A stretch of 64,000 nucleotides of DNA, taken from Pempheris klunzingeri (taxonomy: Eukaryota > Chordata > Actinopteri > Acropomatiformes > Pempheridae). Position numbers and translations under genes: made by a program. The notes beneath the pieces were generated by a model that searched no databases, was not told the origin of the DNA, and saw only the letters and a program-made list of their open reading frames with translations. Where the stretch lies: contig NC_092019.1 of the NCBI RefSeq assembly GCF_042242105.1, positions 6,414,328 to 6,478,327 of the forward strand. Direction: 5' to 3'. Shown here in pieces: positions 1 through 12,274 of the stretch. How positions within the stretch are numbered: the first letter of the stretch is position 1; every line of letters begins with the position of its first letter.

Positions 1-183
1 TGTTTTTCTCTGAAAGTGCCGAGGACACTTTATCAGTTACTTTCCAGTTTCCGATTTCACATTTACGTTACAGTATATTGACATGTATACACTTAGCGGT
101 TAAGCTAACTAGCTACAACGATGACAGAGCTGTTTTTTCTGAGGGCCGTAATTCTGTAAAGCACTGAGACGACTGTCAGTGAG

Positions 184-1463
184 ATGGTAAACATTAGCCC
201 GAAGAGGTGAGCTGCTTCTTCCAGCTTGTGTTGTTTGTGTTGCTGTCAAATAGCTGGTGTTAGTTAGCCACCGTTAGCTAGCTAGCCTACAGACAAGCTG
301 AGCTGTCAAAACAGAGCTGTTAGCTTCCGTAGCTAGCGTTGCAAAATTGAGCGACCAAAGAGGATGGGACATGGTTTAAATTTACGGTAATCGTAGATCG
401 ACGCGTTCATTCATGGGGAGCAGTCCTCTGCTTCCCTTTGGGTTATTTCAATCACCAAACAACATTCCTGCCATTTACCTTGTGATGCCTTCCCGAACAG
501 TCGGACAATGCACATACCCTTTGAGTGCACATTATAACCAACCATATTATCTGGAAAATACTGCTGAAAACATCGTAGCTTTGTGTGGTACCGAGTTTTG
601 AGGCATTATTTTCAGTAAACAAACTGCATTTCCGCAAAGATCATGTCATCAATTGAGGATAAAAGCGAAAACAGATTCCGCGGAACTGCTATTTTATCCT
701 CCTCATTGTACCGCTGCCACACGAAGCAGCCTAATATCGCCCTATTTTCTAAACCACTGCGAAAGTGAAACTATAATATGTCCATTTTGTCAATTTGGTC
801 TCAAATGAGCTACCGAGTAGGTCGATTTTAACAGCTACTTATCAACGTTAAAAGTAGCATCAGTTCCGGACAACAAATGATCAACATCCGGTCAGCATTA
901 TGTGAAGCAAAGCATTCTGGGGACTGTAGTTTCATATAACAGACTCATTTGATAGTTCCAGCTAGATAGACCTGCAGATATTAAGTCTTCTGGTTTAAAA
1001 TCAGATATGAGTCACTGTCATTTTACTATTAATTCTACTTTGGGTAATGTGTAACATCCAGTCATTGTGTCTGCTGCATTTTGGACTCTTTGGACTCCAA
1101 AATTAGATGTTCTTATTTTTCATTTTGTACAAAACCAAGCATACACTGCTTGTGTATAATATTTATAGTATACGCAACACAGAACTCTTGTTTTATGTGT
1201 TAATATTGATACAGTTTTATAAAATCACGGAAAATGAAACAAGTTAAACAGACAATTGACAACTGAAATGATCTTGACTGAAATGGTCGTCGTCAGGCAG
1301 GAAGCAGCAGCAGATATCTTTTCTTGCAGCCAATTGAAGAAGCAGCTGAATCCACTCATCTCTGTCTTACCCGCTAAATATGCAAAGTCAGACAGTCAGT
1401 GCCTGAACTCATCCCAAGTAACAAATAACCACAGTGTGAATGGACCTGATGGCTCAGACACAG
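184..1463 (+). other. Possible 5' exons of an unidentified + strand gene
   Basis: Two pieces could splice in phase. An ATG at 184 opens 23 nt ending in a GTGAGC donor after 206. A segment at 1,297-1,463 is open in the matching frame, starts after a CAG acceptor and ends before a weak GTCAAC donor. Joined, they would begin MVNISPKR and continue with a Lys/Gln- then Asn/Ser-rich stretch. The phase match is seen in the sequence. That these are exons, and that they belong with the BEN-domain exon at 4,061, is inference; at least one exon between them would still be missing. No family is recognised in this part. Confidence 0.17.
860..932. promoter_or_regulatory. Promoter-like cluster: ETS and ZNF143/THAP11-type motifs
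   Basis: Read on the minus strand, 912-930 gives ACTACAGTCCCCAGAATGC, one or two bases from the composite ZNF143/THAP11 motif known from vertebrate housekeeping promoters. Two ETS-type cores sit just before it on the + strand, TTCCGG at 864-869 and ATCCGG at 886-891. The combination is typical of a transcription start region. Which gene it serves is not visible: it could fire leftward out of the window or rightward. Confidence 0.45.
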
Positions 1464-1464
1464 G

Positions 1465-1824
1465 TCAACTTGAATAATAAGTCCTATCTGTGAAGATGTT
1501 GAAGGATTCATCCACCTTGACTGGCTGCTCTGTGATGATCAGCTCATCCTGCGCTGTTGTGATAACACTACAGGCAGCAGACTCATCAGCGGGAGTCACA
1601 GGAGGTGGAGGAGCGGTAACAAATGCAGAGCCTGCTTCAGAGTGAAGTTGGCTGATGGCAGTGTTGGTAATGTTGGGATGAGGAGAGGGGGGTGGTAGCT
1701 CAGTGATCCTACCCGACCGTGTTGATAAGCCTTCTTCTGTGTCCCTGATAGTGGCCTTTATATTATCCATTTCAGAGCAAATAGCCGCTTTGTTGTTTAC
1801 AATTTCAGACCTAACCTCTTTCAA
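1465..1824 (-). mobile_element. Possible LINE ORF1-like coiled-coil remnant
   Basis: The minus strand is open for 119 codons. Its first 35 or so residues are a charged heptad-like stretch (EVRSEIVNNKAAICSEM, then DNIKATIRDTEEGLS) that resembles the coiled coil of ORF1 proteins of fish L1-type retrotransposons. After that the reading turns Pro-, Thr- and Ala-rich and loses the resemblance, so the LINE-like part may cover only about 1,710-1,824. No RNA-binding domain follows. It could instead be a chance open frame or an exon of an unknown gene. Confidence 0.27.
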
Positions 1825-1839
1825 CTCAATTTTAAGAAA

Positions 1840-2230
1840 GGAAAATCTTCACAGAGTGCTTTCTTTAGCTCTGACCTGTACAGAAGCGTGTGCTCTCAAT
1901 AGCTGCAATCACATGAACAATATTTCTTCATTCCGACTGAAATCAATCCGACTTAAATGTTTACGTGAAGGAGTGTTTGCATGCCCCAAGATGTGTATGT
2001 GAATAGAACTTTTTTTTTACATGTGTAAAGTGTTTAAAAAGAAGAGAAGAGAGGACTTCACTTACCCCCATGTAGGGTAAACATGTGCAGACCCAACTTA
2101 TTCCAACCAGAGAGAAATGGTTGGTTTACACCACCACTCTTATCCCGATTGAAAATTACTTCCAATCAGACCAGTCTCTTCTAATTGCGGTAGTTACATT
2201 GAGCATTTTTATTTTGATTGAACAATTATT
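1840..2230. repeat. Probable interspersed repeat (MITE-like)
   Basis: The stretch holds short segments of the AATCGGAATA / TATTCCGATT kind in both orientations (around 1,930-1,960 and 2,095-2,165), with TAAACATGTGCAG-like words near both ends. This pattern recalls degraded inverted-repeat DNA elements common in fish genomes. Clear termini and a target-site duplication are not visible. Confidence 0.25.
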
Positions 2231-2339
2231 CTAATTATTAGTGTAATATTAGGGTGCTTTTCTGACTCTTGCTGTTGGGTGGTTGGTCGCTGCGACCTGT
2301 GCCATGGAGGCATCAGGCTGAGTGCTCTGTATTTATAGT

Positions 2340-2519
2340 TTACAAAGCATGGTTGCCTTTAATGTTCAGTTCAAATCTCCTCCAAAAGATCTTACGTATA
2401 TCAGAAAATAAATTTTCCCTGCAGGACTTTAGAGCCATCTCCATCAGCACCTGCAGTGGGCCAAGCAGTTTGGAGCTACTGGCCTCCTGCTGCTGCTCTG
2501 TCAGGCTCCTGATGTACTT
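2340..2519 (-). CDS. Exon-like open segment, unidentified
   Basis: After a CAG acceptor the minus strand reads 59 codons to TAA. The product begins KYIRSLTEQQQEASSSK and ends RRFELNIKGNHAL. It is amphipathic and Glu/Gln/Leu-rich, more protein-like than its surroundings. I do not recognise the family. It lies directly downstream, on the same strand, of the duplicated block at 2,590-2,800, so both could be parts of one gene or pseudogene. Chance remains possible. Confidence 0.2.
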   Translation of the reverse strand, partial: KYIRSLTEQQQEASSSKLLGPLQVLMEMALKSCRENLFSDIRKIFWRRFELNIKGNHAL

Positions 2520-2589
2520 CTGACTTCGTGGGATGTAATCATTAAGTTAGTTTAAAACTAACTTCACTTTAGAAAAGCACAGAGACATC

Positions 2590-2800
2590 ACAACCATCTG
2601 ATGATAAATGTTTGTCAAATATGACTCACTGAAAGTGAGGAGGGATGGCCTGAGCAGCCCTCAGGCTTCAGACTCAACATCCCCCATCTTCATGCTGGAG
2701 TTCACCTCCCACACCTGAAACAAGAAATGAGATATGATGAGCAGGTCTGACATATTTACAGGACAAATCAAGTGTCACGTAACAGTTCAGTTAACTCCGA
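2590..2800 (-). repeat. Copy 1 of a two-copy exon-like block
   Basis: The reverse complement of this segment matches 53,290-53,510 on the + strand at clearly high identity by eye. Shared words include GAGTTAACTG, CTGCTCATCATATCTCA, CCAGCATGAAGATGG and GGATGTTGAGT. In this copy a TTTCAG acceptor leads into a frame reading VWEVNSSMKMGDVESEA and then a stop, which would suit a last coding exon. The other copy has a stop early in that frame. It could be a duplicated gene fragment or an uncatalogued repeat. Confidence 0.55.
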
Positions 2801-4060
2801 TCTTCTGTTGAGTTTTTTAGAGATTCATCGAAGTTCTCCGTTTCAAAAATACAACAAAAAAATAAATCAATCAATCAAAATAGAATAAAATGAAATTAAA
2901 TGAATTTAAAACAAAAATATGAATTGCTTTAAATTGTTTTGTTGTGCCACCCTGAGATCCTCAGTGGACCCATCTGGTCACCCCATGAGAAGTTTCTGAA
3001 GGCACCACTGTTAACGCTGGCCATGTAAAGCCTAGCATGTAATTAGCATTTATTTCAAAATGGATTCTGACAGAAAGCACAACCAAATATGTGTCCTTTT
3101 TAAGCACAAATATCAATGAACACACATTCTTGCTGGACAGAAGTAACCTGATCTATTTTCTGTGTTTCATCCACAAATTAGAACTCCTTGTTAAACTCTA
3201 CAGAACACAAACTGTACGGTGAGAGCGCTCAGGAGAGGACAAAGAACACACACAGAGTCTCTTATTGAAGGTGAACAGTCATCAGATATTCTTATTAAAC
3301 AAACATCTGAATATCACTTTTTGTCAAATGAAGGCTGTCCCAGAAAACAATCAAATTAAACATTAGTTTAACTCGGCACAAATGCTTTGTTTTATTTGTC
3401 AATCATGCCAACAGCCTCCATTCCCTGGCATGTGCAATACATGCACAGAATATATTCAGTTAACAGATTAATTTAGCTTTTAATAATATTGGTTTGGTTG
3501 ACCCTGAGGTGAGCTTATTTCAGAAAAGGACCATAGTTCACACACAGTGCTGGCGGCACTAACTGCTATATAAAAATGATCATGGAGAATAGTTCCTGAT
3601 TGTTATTGTAATAACAGAGGGACATTTTCTGGCTGCTATACTGAATCATACCTCGGCCATTGTAATCAACCCCACTGTTCCGTAGATATAATGTGAAATT
3701 TAAATAATTAAAAAATGATGTATATGTCTGAACCAGCAGTCAAATGTATACAGGTATACATTGCACAATTATCTGCAAAATAAAGCAAAGCATTTCTTAT
3801 TTGCCAAATAAACCATCAAATATTTTTGCCAGTTTTATCTGTGCTCTGCTTCCTTTCGTGATGCCACTCTGTTTTTTAACAAATAGTTTAAAATGCAGAT
3901 ACAGTTGAATCAACAAATAATGCTAATGTAGTCTGAATGTGCACGCTGATACATTAACTTTAATGGATGTGATCGTTAACATTTTCACAGATTTTGAGAA
4001 AATCTGTGTTTGTTTTGAAGCCAAATGTCAAAGTGAAGGTTTTCCAAGTGCTGTCTGCAG

Positions 4061-4325
4061 GACAGAAGCCTCTAACCTCCACTGTGACTCCATCCCACCC
4101 AAAAATCCACCAGTAGAGGAAAACATGTCACCAAAAAAAAAAAAAAAATATGTATATGTACAGAAGATAGTGTGTGAGCTGATAGAAGCTTTGTTCTCCA
4201 GAGAGGAGGTGGCGATGTCTTCACTGTCTGGGAAGCTCTCCAATGTCCATAAATACAAGCAGCCAAAGTCACAGCTGTGTCCTGCAAAGGTTAAAGCAAT
4301 TTGTGATGAGTTATTGGTGGTTTGA
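4061..4325 (+). CDS. Candidate terminal exon encoding a BEN domain
   Basis: A CTGTCTGCAG acceptor precedes an open frame to TGA at 4,323-4,325. A Lys-rich linker encoded partly by a 16-A run is followed by about 55 residues of BEN-domain type: an Ile/Leu/Val helix (VQKIVCELIEALFSREEV), the turn SSLSGKLSNV, then LCPAKVKAICDELL. The spacing of LFSREE, SLSGK and the Pro-x-Lys-Val-x-Ala-Ile helix is what suggests the family, whose members bind DNA or chromatin proteins. Upstream exons are not secure (see 184-1,463), and the poly-A codon run is prone to slippage, so a pseudogene is possible. No symbol can be assigned. Confidence 0.4.
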
Positions 4326-4800
4326 GAAGTATTTTGTTTTCTTGGGAGCAAACTGGATTAGAAAGGTAACGTCCTTTGTCATATGATGTTTCACAAAGCA
4401 CATAGATCTGGGCTTTCATAAGTCTTAAACCTCAGCCAGCTCGTTGACTAAATTCATTCTGCTGTGGATCATTCGCTGGATTTGGAGACACCACTGGTGT
4501 TTCTTTTAACATTACATGTGTAGAAGGGACCATCAGAACACCTTGTCCTATGCTCCTGAGATTCTTCAGAAGGACTTCACAGAAAACAAGATAATGGAGA
4601 CATCTGGAAGGCAAGAAAATGTCCTTGTTTGAACACCATCAAGAGGTAATAAGTATTACGCCTTGACACAGAACCAGGAAGGACTCAAAAGCACAACATC
4701 AGAATGCTTCTTGACAGGTGAACACTTTAATTACACAAATGGAAAACCATACTTACAATGACGTGGACAATGGCAAACCATACTTTCAATGACTTGGACT
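4326..4800. other. Non-coding stretch, nothing recognised
   Basis: Nothing beyond short chance open frames. It would hold the 3' untranslated region of the BEN-type gene if that gene is real. Confidence 0.3.
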
Positions 4801-5080
4801 TGAATTAACAGCAACATGAACGCTTGGACAAGACAAGACAATCTGGCACAGGACAAAGGGAGACGCAGACTATTTATATGAGAGGTAATGGGAAACAGGT
4901 GGAAACAATCAGGGCGGGGCAGGCGGGAAACACACAAGGGCAGGAAGTCAAACAGCCTGAAACGAGAGGAGAGTTAGATTTCACAATAAGACAGGAGGTG
5001 AGAGACAAGACTAGACACAAGTGAACTAGACAAACTTAACAGATACGACGAGACATAACAGTAAGCTAAAATATGGCGAG
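4800..5080. repeat. Purine-biased interspersed repeat
   Basis: The segment runs through GGACAAGACAAGACAATCTGG, GGAAACAGGTGGAAACAATC, AGGGCGGGGC and a tail rich in GAC/ACA words. I recall this word order from repeats found near many fish genes, but I cannot name the family. No termini are visible. Confidence 0.3.
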
Positions 5081-5314
5081 GGTGATGTGTGTGTTTTGCA
5101 ATAACCCACTACATTGATGAACAATGGTTTTAATGAGTTATTAATCCAAATTCATTACAGATACCAGCTTTAATGGTTCAGCCCCAACCCCAATAAGATG
5201 AATAGACTATTCATATAAACACAACAAATACACATTTTGTATTGCCAATCACCAGAGCGGGCGTCCTTCCCTTTAAAAACTGAATGTGTCACTTATCAGT
5301 TGTCAGTAAATCAA

Positions 5315-5530
5315 TGGTAATTGACTTCCATCCATTCATCCATTGTCTATACCCTTTATCCGTCAGAGCCAATCCCAGCTGACTTTGAGCCAAAGATGGG
5401 GTACACCCTGGACCGATCACCAGCCAATCACCAGACAGACAACTATTCACAATCACAAGGTTCAAGGATCAAACCACAAACATGTCAGCCAGCGTATTTG
5501 CACCTGGAACCTTTGTGCTTTGAGGCAAGA
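5315..5530 (+). repeat. Teleost interspersed repeat (CCATCCATTCATCC... type)
   Basis: The sequence begins CCATCCATTCATCCATTGTC and passes through CCCAGCTGACTTTG, GGGGTACACCCTGGACCGAT and CACCAGCCAATCACCAGACA. This order of words is a very common interspersed repeat in teleost genomes. The copy is diverged and has lost its distal part. The two open frames across it are repeat sequence, not genes. Confidence 0.62.
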
Positions 5531-6795
5531 TTTTCTGTCACTTTGGTACATTTCTCAATCTAGCCAGAGAGCCATCTTTGTGACACTAAAATAACATTAA
5601 TCAAACGAACAAGGTAGTCAAAATGTTTAGCCATGCTGTCATTAAACAATGTGCTTCCTTAGTATTGTCTGATGTAAACTATGGCTCAGGTTTGGATGAC
5701 AAAGATTGACAATGTCCAAGGCTGCACTTTTTCTGCGTAGCATTTACCACTTTCAACACAAGCACAAATAACACAGAACTGTATGTGGGAGATTGATTGT
5801 GATTGGACAGAATTCAAATGTTTGCTTTTACTCTTTGTGCTGTAATATTTCGACAGTTCATGTCATTGCAATACAGAAGAAAAAGACCAGACTGTGGTAC
5901 GTGGGAAAAACATACAAATTAGAAGTGTTACCATAGGAACCTGCCCTGAGGCACAACTGTACAGCTATTTTAGAGAACTGGTTGATCATTGGTCAGTCTA
6001 AAGCTTCACACCTTCCCCTCTATTGGTGAAAGCCAAGATTCACTTGGCAAAAATCCATCAATTCAGGACACATTTACAAATAGAAATGTACAGAAAATAT
6101 ACTTGACAGATTAGGACAAGTGGTTCAACCATTTTGCGTGTAATGACTTATGCAATGAACTAGATGTTCTGGGGGGACAAGACTTTTCAACAGAGAACCA
6201 GTATAATACATTTTGATCAAAATGACAAAGGTAGCTGATAATGTAGTCATTTTTACAATTTAACAATTGTGCATAACCATTTGAATTAATGTGTCTAAGC
6301 ATTTGTTCAAGAGAATGAAAAATGTGACGAGATGATATGAAGGCAGAACAAGTAGTCCGAGAAACAGCTGAGAAAAACTGTAATGTAGTTTAGATTTGTG
6401 TTTAAAGATCTGTGCAGCATTACCCCACAGCTGGTATAATTTACATGGATTATTCAGAAATTTTGTTAATACCAGGGTGAAAATTTGGCTCTGCCTCAAT
6501 ATAATTATGAAAACAATCTGGCATGGTCTTTTTAGAAATACAGTCATTAAAAATACACAATATTTAGCTTTATTTTCTAGTCTGGCAATAGGAATGAGAG
6601 GCTCTTGTATCTCCTTTTTTCTGATTCCTAAAATCAAAATAAAATAAGACCTAGATTTAATTGGGTTTAATTTTAGGCCTCAAGGCAGAAACAAATAGAT
6701 TAAATCTAACAGTGTGTAGTTCTCATGATTACTGGTGTGATACAGCTTTAACGAAATAGACTTGAGTATTCAGTGCTCATGTTGTGCCTTTTCTT

Positions 6796-6862
6796 TCTTT
6801 CTTTCTTTCTTTTTTAACACACACACACACACACGCATACACACACACACACACACACCTCA
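6796..6862. repeat. Compound microsatellite (TTTC)n-(AC)n
   Basis: A run of TTTC units is followed directly by AC dinucleotides with a few interruptions. The frames through it only yield His-Thr or Val-Cys runs. Confidence 0.9.
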
Positions 6863-9239
6863 CCCTGTAGGGCTGATAAATATGAGCCTAATGGATGTTG
6901 TGTATGGCGGTGGTCACATTTTGGCTGGCATTTGCATCGATGAATGACTTGTCCAGTCACTCTGTCTCTGCGGTGCACCGAGGCTCTATTGTCAAAACCA
7001 AAAGAGCGGAGCTTCTCCACAGACCCGCGGGCAACCAATCATGAGTTCAGCTCTCATTAGCAGACATCCATTGTGGGTGACAAGAGGAGATAATTACCTT
7101 TGACTACAAGGGCTCTTGCTCTCTTTCTCCCAGTGGCAACCATGCTTGGCCTATCATAGAGACAGTGGACCTCTTTGGAGATAAATTTAGACCCAGAGTG
7201 GCTAAACTGGTCACTTTTTTGATAGGAGGCATGTCAATGACTTGCTAGGTGCTTCATTTGTAATACTTTATAGTTCTTGAATATCTTGAATAATCAGTTA
7301 CACTTTGACATCAATGCATTAAATAAACTGCTTGGCTTGTTCTTACAAGAAAGGATTAACGCTCACAGGATGACATGTTTCTTTACAATCCTTGTACCAG
7401 TTTTTCGTCACTTTGTCTTGACTGATTTCTGTCTGAAACAGACCCATGCAGCTAAGACCGTAACACTGAAACACATCAGAGAGAAGGATGCACCACCCCT
7501 CTCTCTCTTTTCACACACACACACAAACACACACGCACACACACACACAAACTCACTCAGAGTATATAAACAGTACCCAACCAGATTTAGAGTTAACAAG
7601 ATAGGATGATGTGAATAGAGGGCTAGTGGGCATGCTCAGTGATTGACAGGCCAGGCCGCTGTCAGCTCCTCCAGGCAGGCATCAGCGAGCAGCAGTCCTG
7701 CTACTGTCAGAGCTCTGTTCTGGTCCACTGTGCCACACATACATATGCACATGGCCGAGCACACACAAATGCAAATGAGGATGGACACACACATAAGCAC
7801 ATGCACACTCTCTCCTTTTCTTTCCGTGTCACTCACACACACATCCATGCACTCACACACTTTCTGTCCCTCTGCTATGCCCCAGCTGTCAAAAGCCAGT
7901 TAAATAACGAGTCTGCTGTTCTCCTTCCTTTTTGCATAGAGGCTGAGGAGCTGGTTATTGCTTGTATAGGACAGTATATGTGTGCTTTTTTCCCAGCTGC
8001 AGCACGGTCAGCCCACATGGGGAAATGTCTCAGGAGGCTCTGAGAATATCCAGGCATGCCTGCCCGTCTTGGTTTAGATTGAGGCAGTGATAGGCAGCCT
8101 TGCACTGTAGCTAACTTACTATTTTAATACACTTCCCAGGAAAGAAAACACAAGCTATGTGGCAATGCATCATATGTATTGTCCTAGTTTATGCACTGTG
8201 GGACTTTGCCTACACTGTGGAGCAGCGGAAGCTTGTGATTTATAAATGGATCTTCATAAGTTATAGTACAGCATAATTTACTTCAGACAGGTCTGTGGTC
8301 AGTTCCATTATAAACATGACTTCCAGGTGGCAGGACATTTATTATTCACACACATTTAAATATATCTGAGAGTCCAACATGTTTTATGCATTTAAGCATG
8401 TCAGCAGTGCAAACCCTGTATGGGCAGTGTGGAGTACCTGAAGCTGAGAGGGTTGCATATGATTGACAACAGAGCGTGGATTTGGCAGTGCAGCTGTTCT
8501 TAGATGGAGATTTACTTTGCTGTTAATCAGTCAGTAGAGATGACAGGGCTGAGTGCAAATTTAAAACCATAAGGGTGAGTAAGCAAAGCATGGAAATAAA
8601 GATGCGTGTTTCACTTTTGTTGTAAAGGTTTACAGCATGCCAGTGTCAATAAGGAAAATGCATCAATTGGTAATATCTATTCTGACAAGATTAAGAGTCT
8701 ACAGCGATGCTAGGAGCTCTGTGAGGGTGTACTTGGGATCGTCTGGGAGCGATATATCCTATAATTTTGTTCAAAACCCAACCAAACCGTGGCCGTTTCA
8801 CAATGTTAACTTATGTACATAACATAACATAAGTAATTTGCTTGCCTGTCCCCATCCGTCCTATAGAGGACACTGAAACGTATATACTTGTCATATGTGT
8901 TGTGCTGGGAATCGATGGAAACTGACCTCTTCTGTCTTTTCAGTAGAGGACATGTTGGAATAAACACGTAATAACTGCTTTACAACACACTGTAAGGATT
9001 TGACTGATTATATATTCAAACATCTACAGCAACAGCTGTGATATCAATCATTCATTACATGTTTATACAGCCAAGGATGCTTCATGTTTGTTTACCAACT
9101 TTTGCATTTCATAAAGCCCACATGACTGATTTAACATTGCAGATCACATCTCTTCATCATTTGAGTCTTCACTCAGGTCTGACCTCCCAATCACAATCTT
9201 TGACGTCTGACTCCAAATGCTGATAATGCCTATTAACCG

Positions 9240-9850
9240 AACGTTTTGAATATATCCGACTGATTGTGAAACTTCTCCGGCTTTTTAGTCTTAATGACAG
9301 AATCTGCAAATATAATTACTGCTGCAAGAAAACCCAGCTAGAGATAGCGGAGAGAAGCTGTCATCTGCTATTGTTTTCCAGTCCGTGTCCTCCAACTGAA
9401 CTTCACCGACCGACAGTTTAATTGGTTTCAGGGAATCGGGTGTGAAGAGGAGTCATGACCTTGATCTTTCTCCCTGATAAGTGATTTCTTTTTTTTTTTT
9501 TTTACCAACTATACATGCAAATATGCAGAGTGCGTGCGTGTGTGTGTGTTAGAGAGTTGAGAGGGAGGTAAACAGATACAGATTGTCTCATTTTATTGTG
9601 TGTTTAGTGGCTGATTAGGGGCCTAATTAAATACAGTGTTAGTGAGTTCAGAGGCAAACAGAGGAGACACTGACCCTGTGACTTCTAATGCACCCTGGGG
9701 ATCATCTGAACAAAGAGAGTAGATGCACACAGGCTGATAGAGTACATGCATTCAGAGACTTTGAACAAACAAGCATCATCAGACCTTTATCACCAGAACC
9801 TGTCCTTAATTCACTCTTCGCCTCGCATAATAAATATTAATAGGAGGGCA
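9240..9850. promoter_or_regulatory. Candidate conserved non-coding element(s)
   Basis: The base composition is balanced, no repeat is visible, and homeodomain-type words are dense: CCTATTAACC, TATAATTACTG, GTTTAATTGG, GGGGCCTAATTAAAT, TCCTTAATTCAC and AATAAATATTAATAG. A perfect octamer lies inside at 9,515. This texture is typical of vertebrate developmental enhancers. Conservation itself cannot be seen from one sequence. Confidence 0.3.
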
Positions 9851-12274
9851 GGGAGAAACTAAGAAAAACTAAACATTAACTCGAGGTGATATTGGCTTCA
9901 GTTCAGGCCTGCAGGGTAAAAAGCCCAGCATGGCAATCACTCAATATTACTGTATAAGCACTAGTCCATTGTCACAATACACCATATGCCCAACACCATG
10001 TGAGCTACAATGTAAATGATCCATAGGTTTAGCTGAACCTTCTTCTGAAGGTTCTTCTTCTGATGAAACAGTTCAAATGAGAGTGCTGATGTTCTTTTAC
10101 AAAATGCTAATGTTTGATCCATAATAAACGTTCTCATAGAATAGTGATAGTCTGGAGAACCCTCTTGTCACTGACGGTTATAATGCTACAAGTTCTGGTA
10201 AACTCAGGCATTATGATTGCTTTTTTCAGTAATCAATACCACTTTTTTTGTTTTTAGAATAAATGTGTGAAATGAGTAACCAAGTGCTACTGTACTGCAC
10301 TCTGACAAAGCTGTTAGGCTTGCAAGACGGTCACAATTGTAGCAGCAGAAACCTTTTAGTATCCACTATAAGGCAAACGTCAAAACTGCTGCATCCTACA
10401 TGTCCCATAATGCAACTTAATGCATCTTTTTTGACTTCCCCTGCGAGTGGTTGCTTGTTACTTAGACAGAAAGAGACAGACAGAAAAATACTTAACAGAT
10501 GACACACATTGAACCCGAAAGTCTCATCCGCATCTGAAAAGACAAAAAAATGCATTTATCAACACATATCAAACATATAGAATATATACAATCTGGACTA
10601 AACTGTGAGTAAAATGTTTGCAGATCTCTGCCACAGAATATCAAAATAACGGTTTGTGGTTTATTCAAATCAACAAGTTCACAGATGGACAGACACGCAG
10701 TAATATGTGCTGCAGAGACATACACCTTATCGGCATCCATCATCCATTTCACAGGAGCAAATAACATGTACAGACTGTGATATGGGGGCACGGCAACTCC
10801 ACTTGTCCAAAAATCAGGAACTATAGGCTACTTTATATTTGTACGTGTCATAATCAGTAATCTGAGCCAACAGAGGAAATTGCTCAAAATGAGCCAAAAT
10901 TTCGCTGCAGTGGCCAAACCTTTCATTTCCATTTAGTTTGTGTTCCTTCTCGGGCCTGTGAAGGTTATTTCACATGCAAACCCCCTCTGCTACTGCCCCC
11001 CAACCCCACCTTTTTATTCCCAAACCTTCTCATCCCCTCTCCACCCCATTTGCGCCAACAATACCCCTCTCACCGCACCGCCCCACTCTCAACAGGCTTC
11101 TGTGGAATTTATTCAAATATTTTGACATTTCGCCTCCCCTCACTTCCCGAGCAGAAATGATTTGTGACAGCTGGAGATGGGCTCGGTCGGAGGAGCTTCC
11201 TCCAACACCCTGCCTTCTTTTTTCCCCCCGTCCGTCTTTGTAGAAAGGCCGATTTTTCTCTTTCGACTCCCATCTTTTTTTCCTCCTCCTTTATTCACCG
11301 CTGCTCCTCCTGTCAGCTGGCGAAGGCCTTGAAAGCTCCTCTGGTTTTTTTTCCATGTGACTTCACAGTGTGATAGACAAACTGGGTGATATTCCTCTAT
11401 TTGTTGACATTTTGTGTTTGCTATCTTTTTTGTGCCTTTTGCCCAGTGCCCACCTACTGTTTGATCCTGTACTGACATCATGTATGGCAGCACAGAGGGT
11501 AATCCTCCTATGAAGCATCTTTCATCTGAATCCTTTGAGGCTACAGTACAAGAAAATGACTCATCTTAGTGTTTTGAGAAGAAGAGAATATTAATTAAAT
11601 GATCAGTCTTGGACAGTGTGATCACCTGCAGGATAATATTGACACAGTGCAGTGGTAAAATCTGAGCTACCAACAGTTTCAAGGTGTCTTATTTTCCCAC
11701 ATGCTTTTCCACAGGAAAACTGATAGAGCATCAAAATGAGGAAGTGGTGCATCCGACGATGCTGCCTGTGACAGCAGTGTGCAGGCTACAACGCAGTGCA
11801 CTGACAACAAAGACTCCATTTGAATAATGCTGCTCATTAGTTGGGGGACAGGGCCTTTTTCTGTTGGCGCCTGTCCCTGGTCACTTTGCACCGCTGCGAT
11901 AGACAAACACACACACTCAACACCAAGGTTGTCATCCATCACCGTACTGAGAGAAAGGTACGAGCTGCCCAAGACAAATGCGTCTTTCTGTTTTTATTTC
12001 CTCTGCAATGATTAGACATTCCCTCTTGTGGAGCATCACAGCATCCACACAGAGAATAAAGCGATGCCAGCTCTCTCACACTGTACATGGTGCCATCTAT
12101 TGAAGAAAAATCTGAAAACCCAGTGGAGACTTGAGCTGCTGGAAATCCTTTATCAACTCCAGTATCAGCACACTAAACAATAATGAACCAGAAACAAAAG
12201 CACTCATCGGTTCAATTTGGCACGCAAGATACTGGGCTCTCAATCTGTCTGATAGGCTTTGTTTATTCTGTTAA

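Larger units (their letters stand above)
5531..12270. other. Gene-free stretch with microsatellites and possible regulatory DNA
   Basis: No exon or RNA gene can be supported. Tandem CA tracts occur at 6,818-6,860, 7,508-7,552 and 7,735-7,860. Perfect octamer motifs (ATGCAAAT or its complement) lie at 6,930-6,937, 7,769-7,776 and 9,515-9,522. The part at 9,240-9,850 looks conserved and is listed separately. A C- and pyrimidine-rich patch occupies about 10,980-11,300. Confidence 0.5.
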
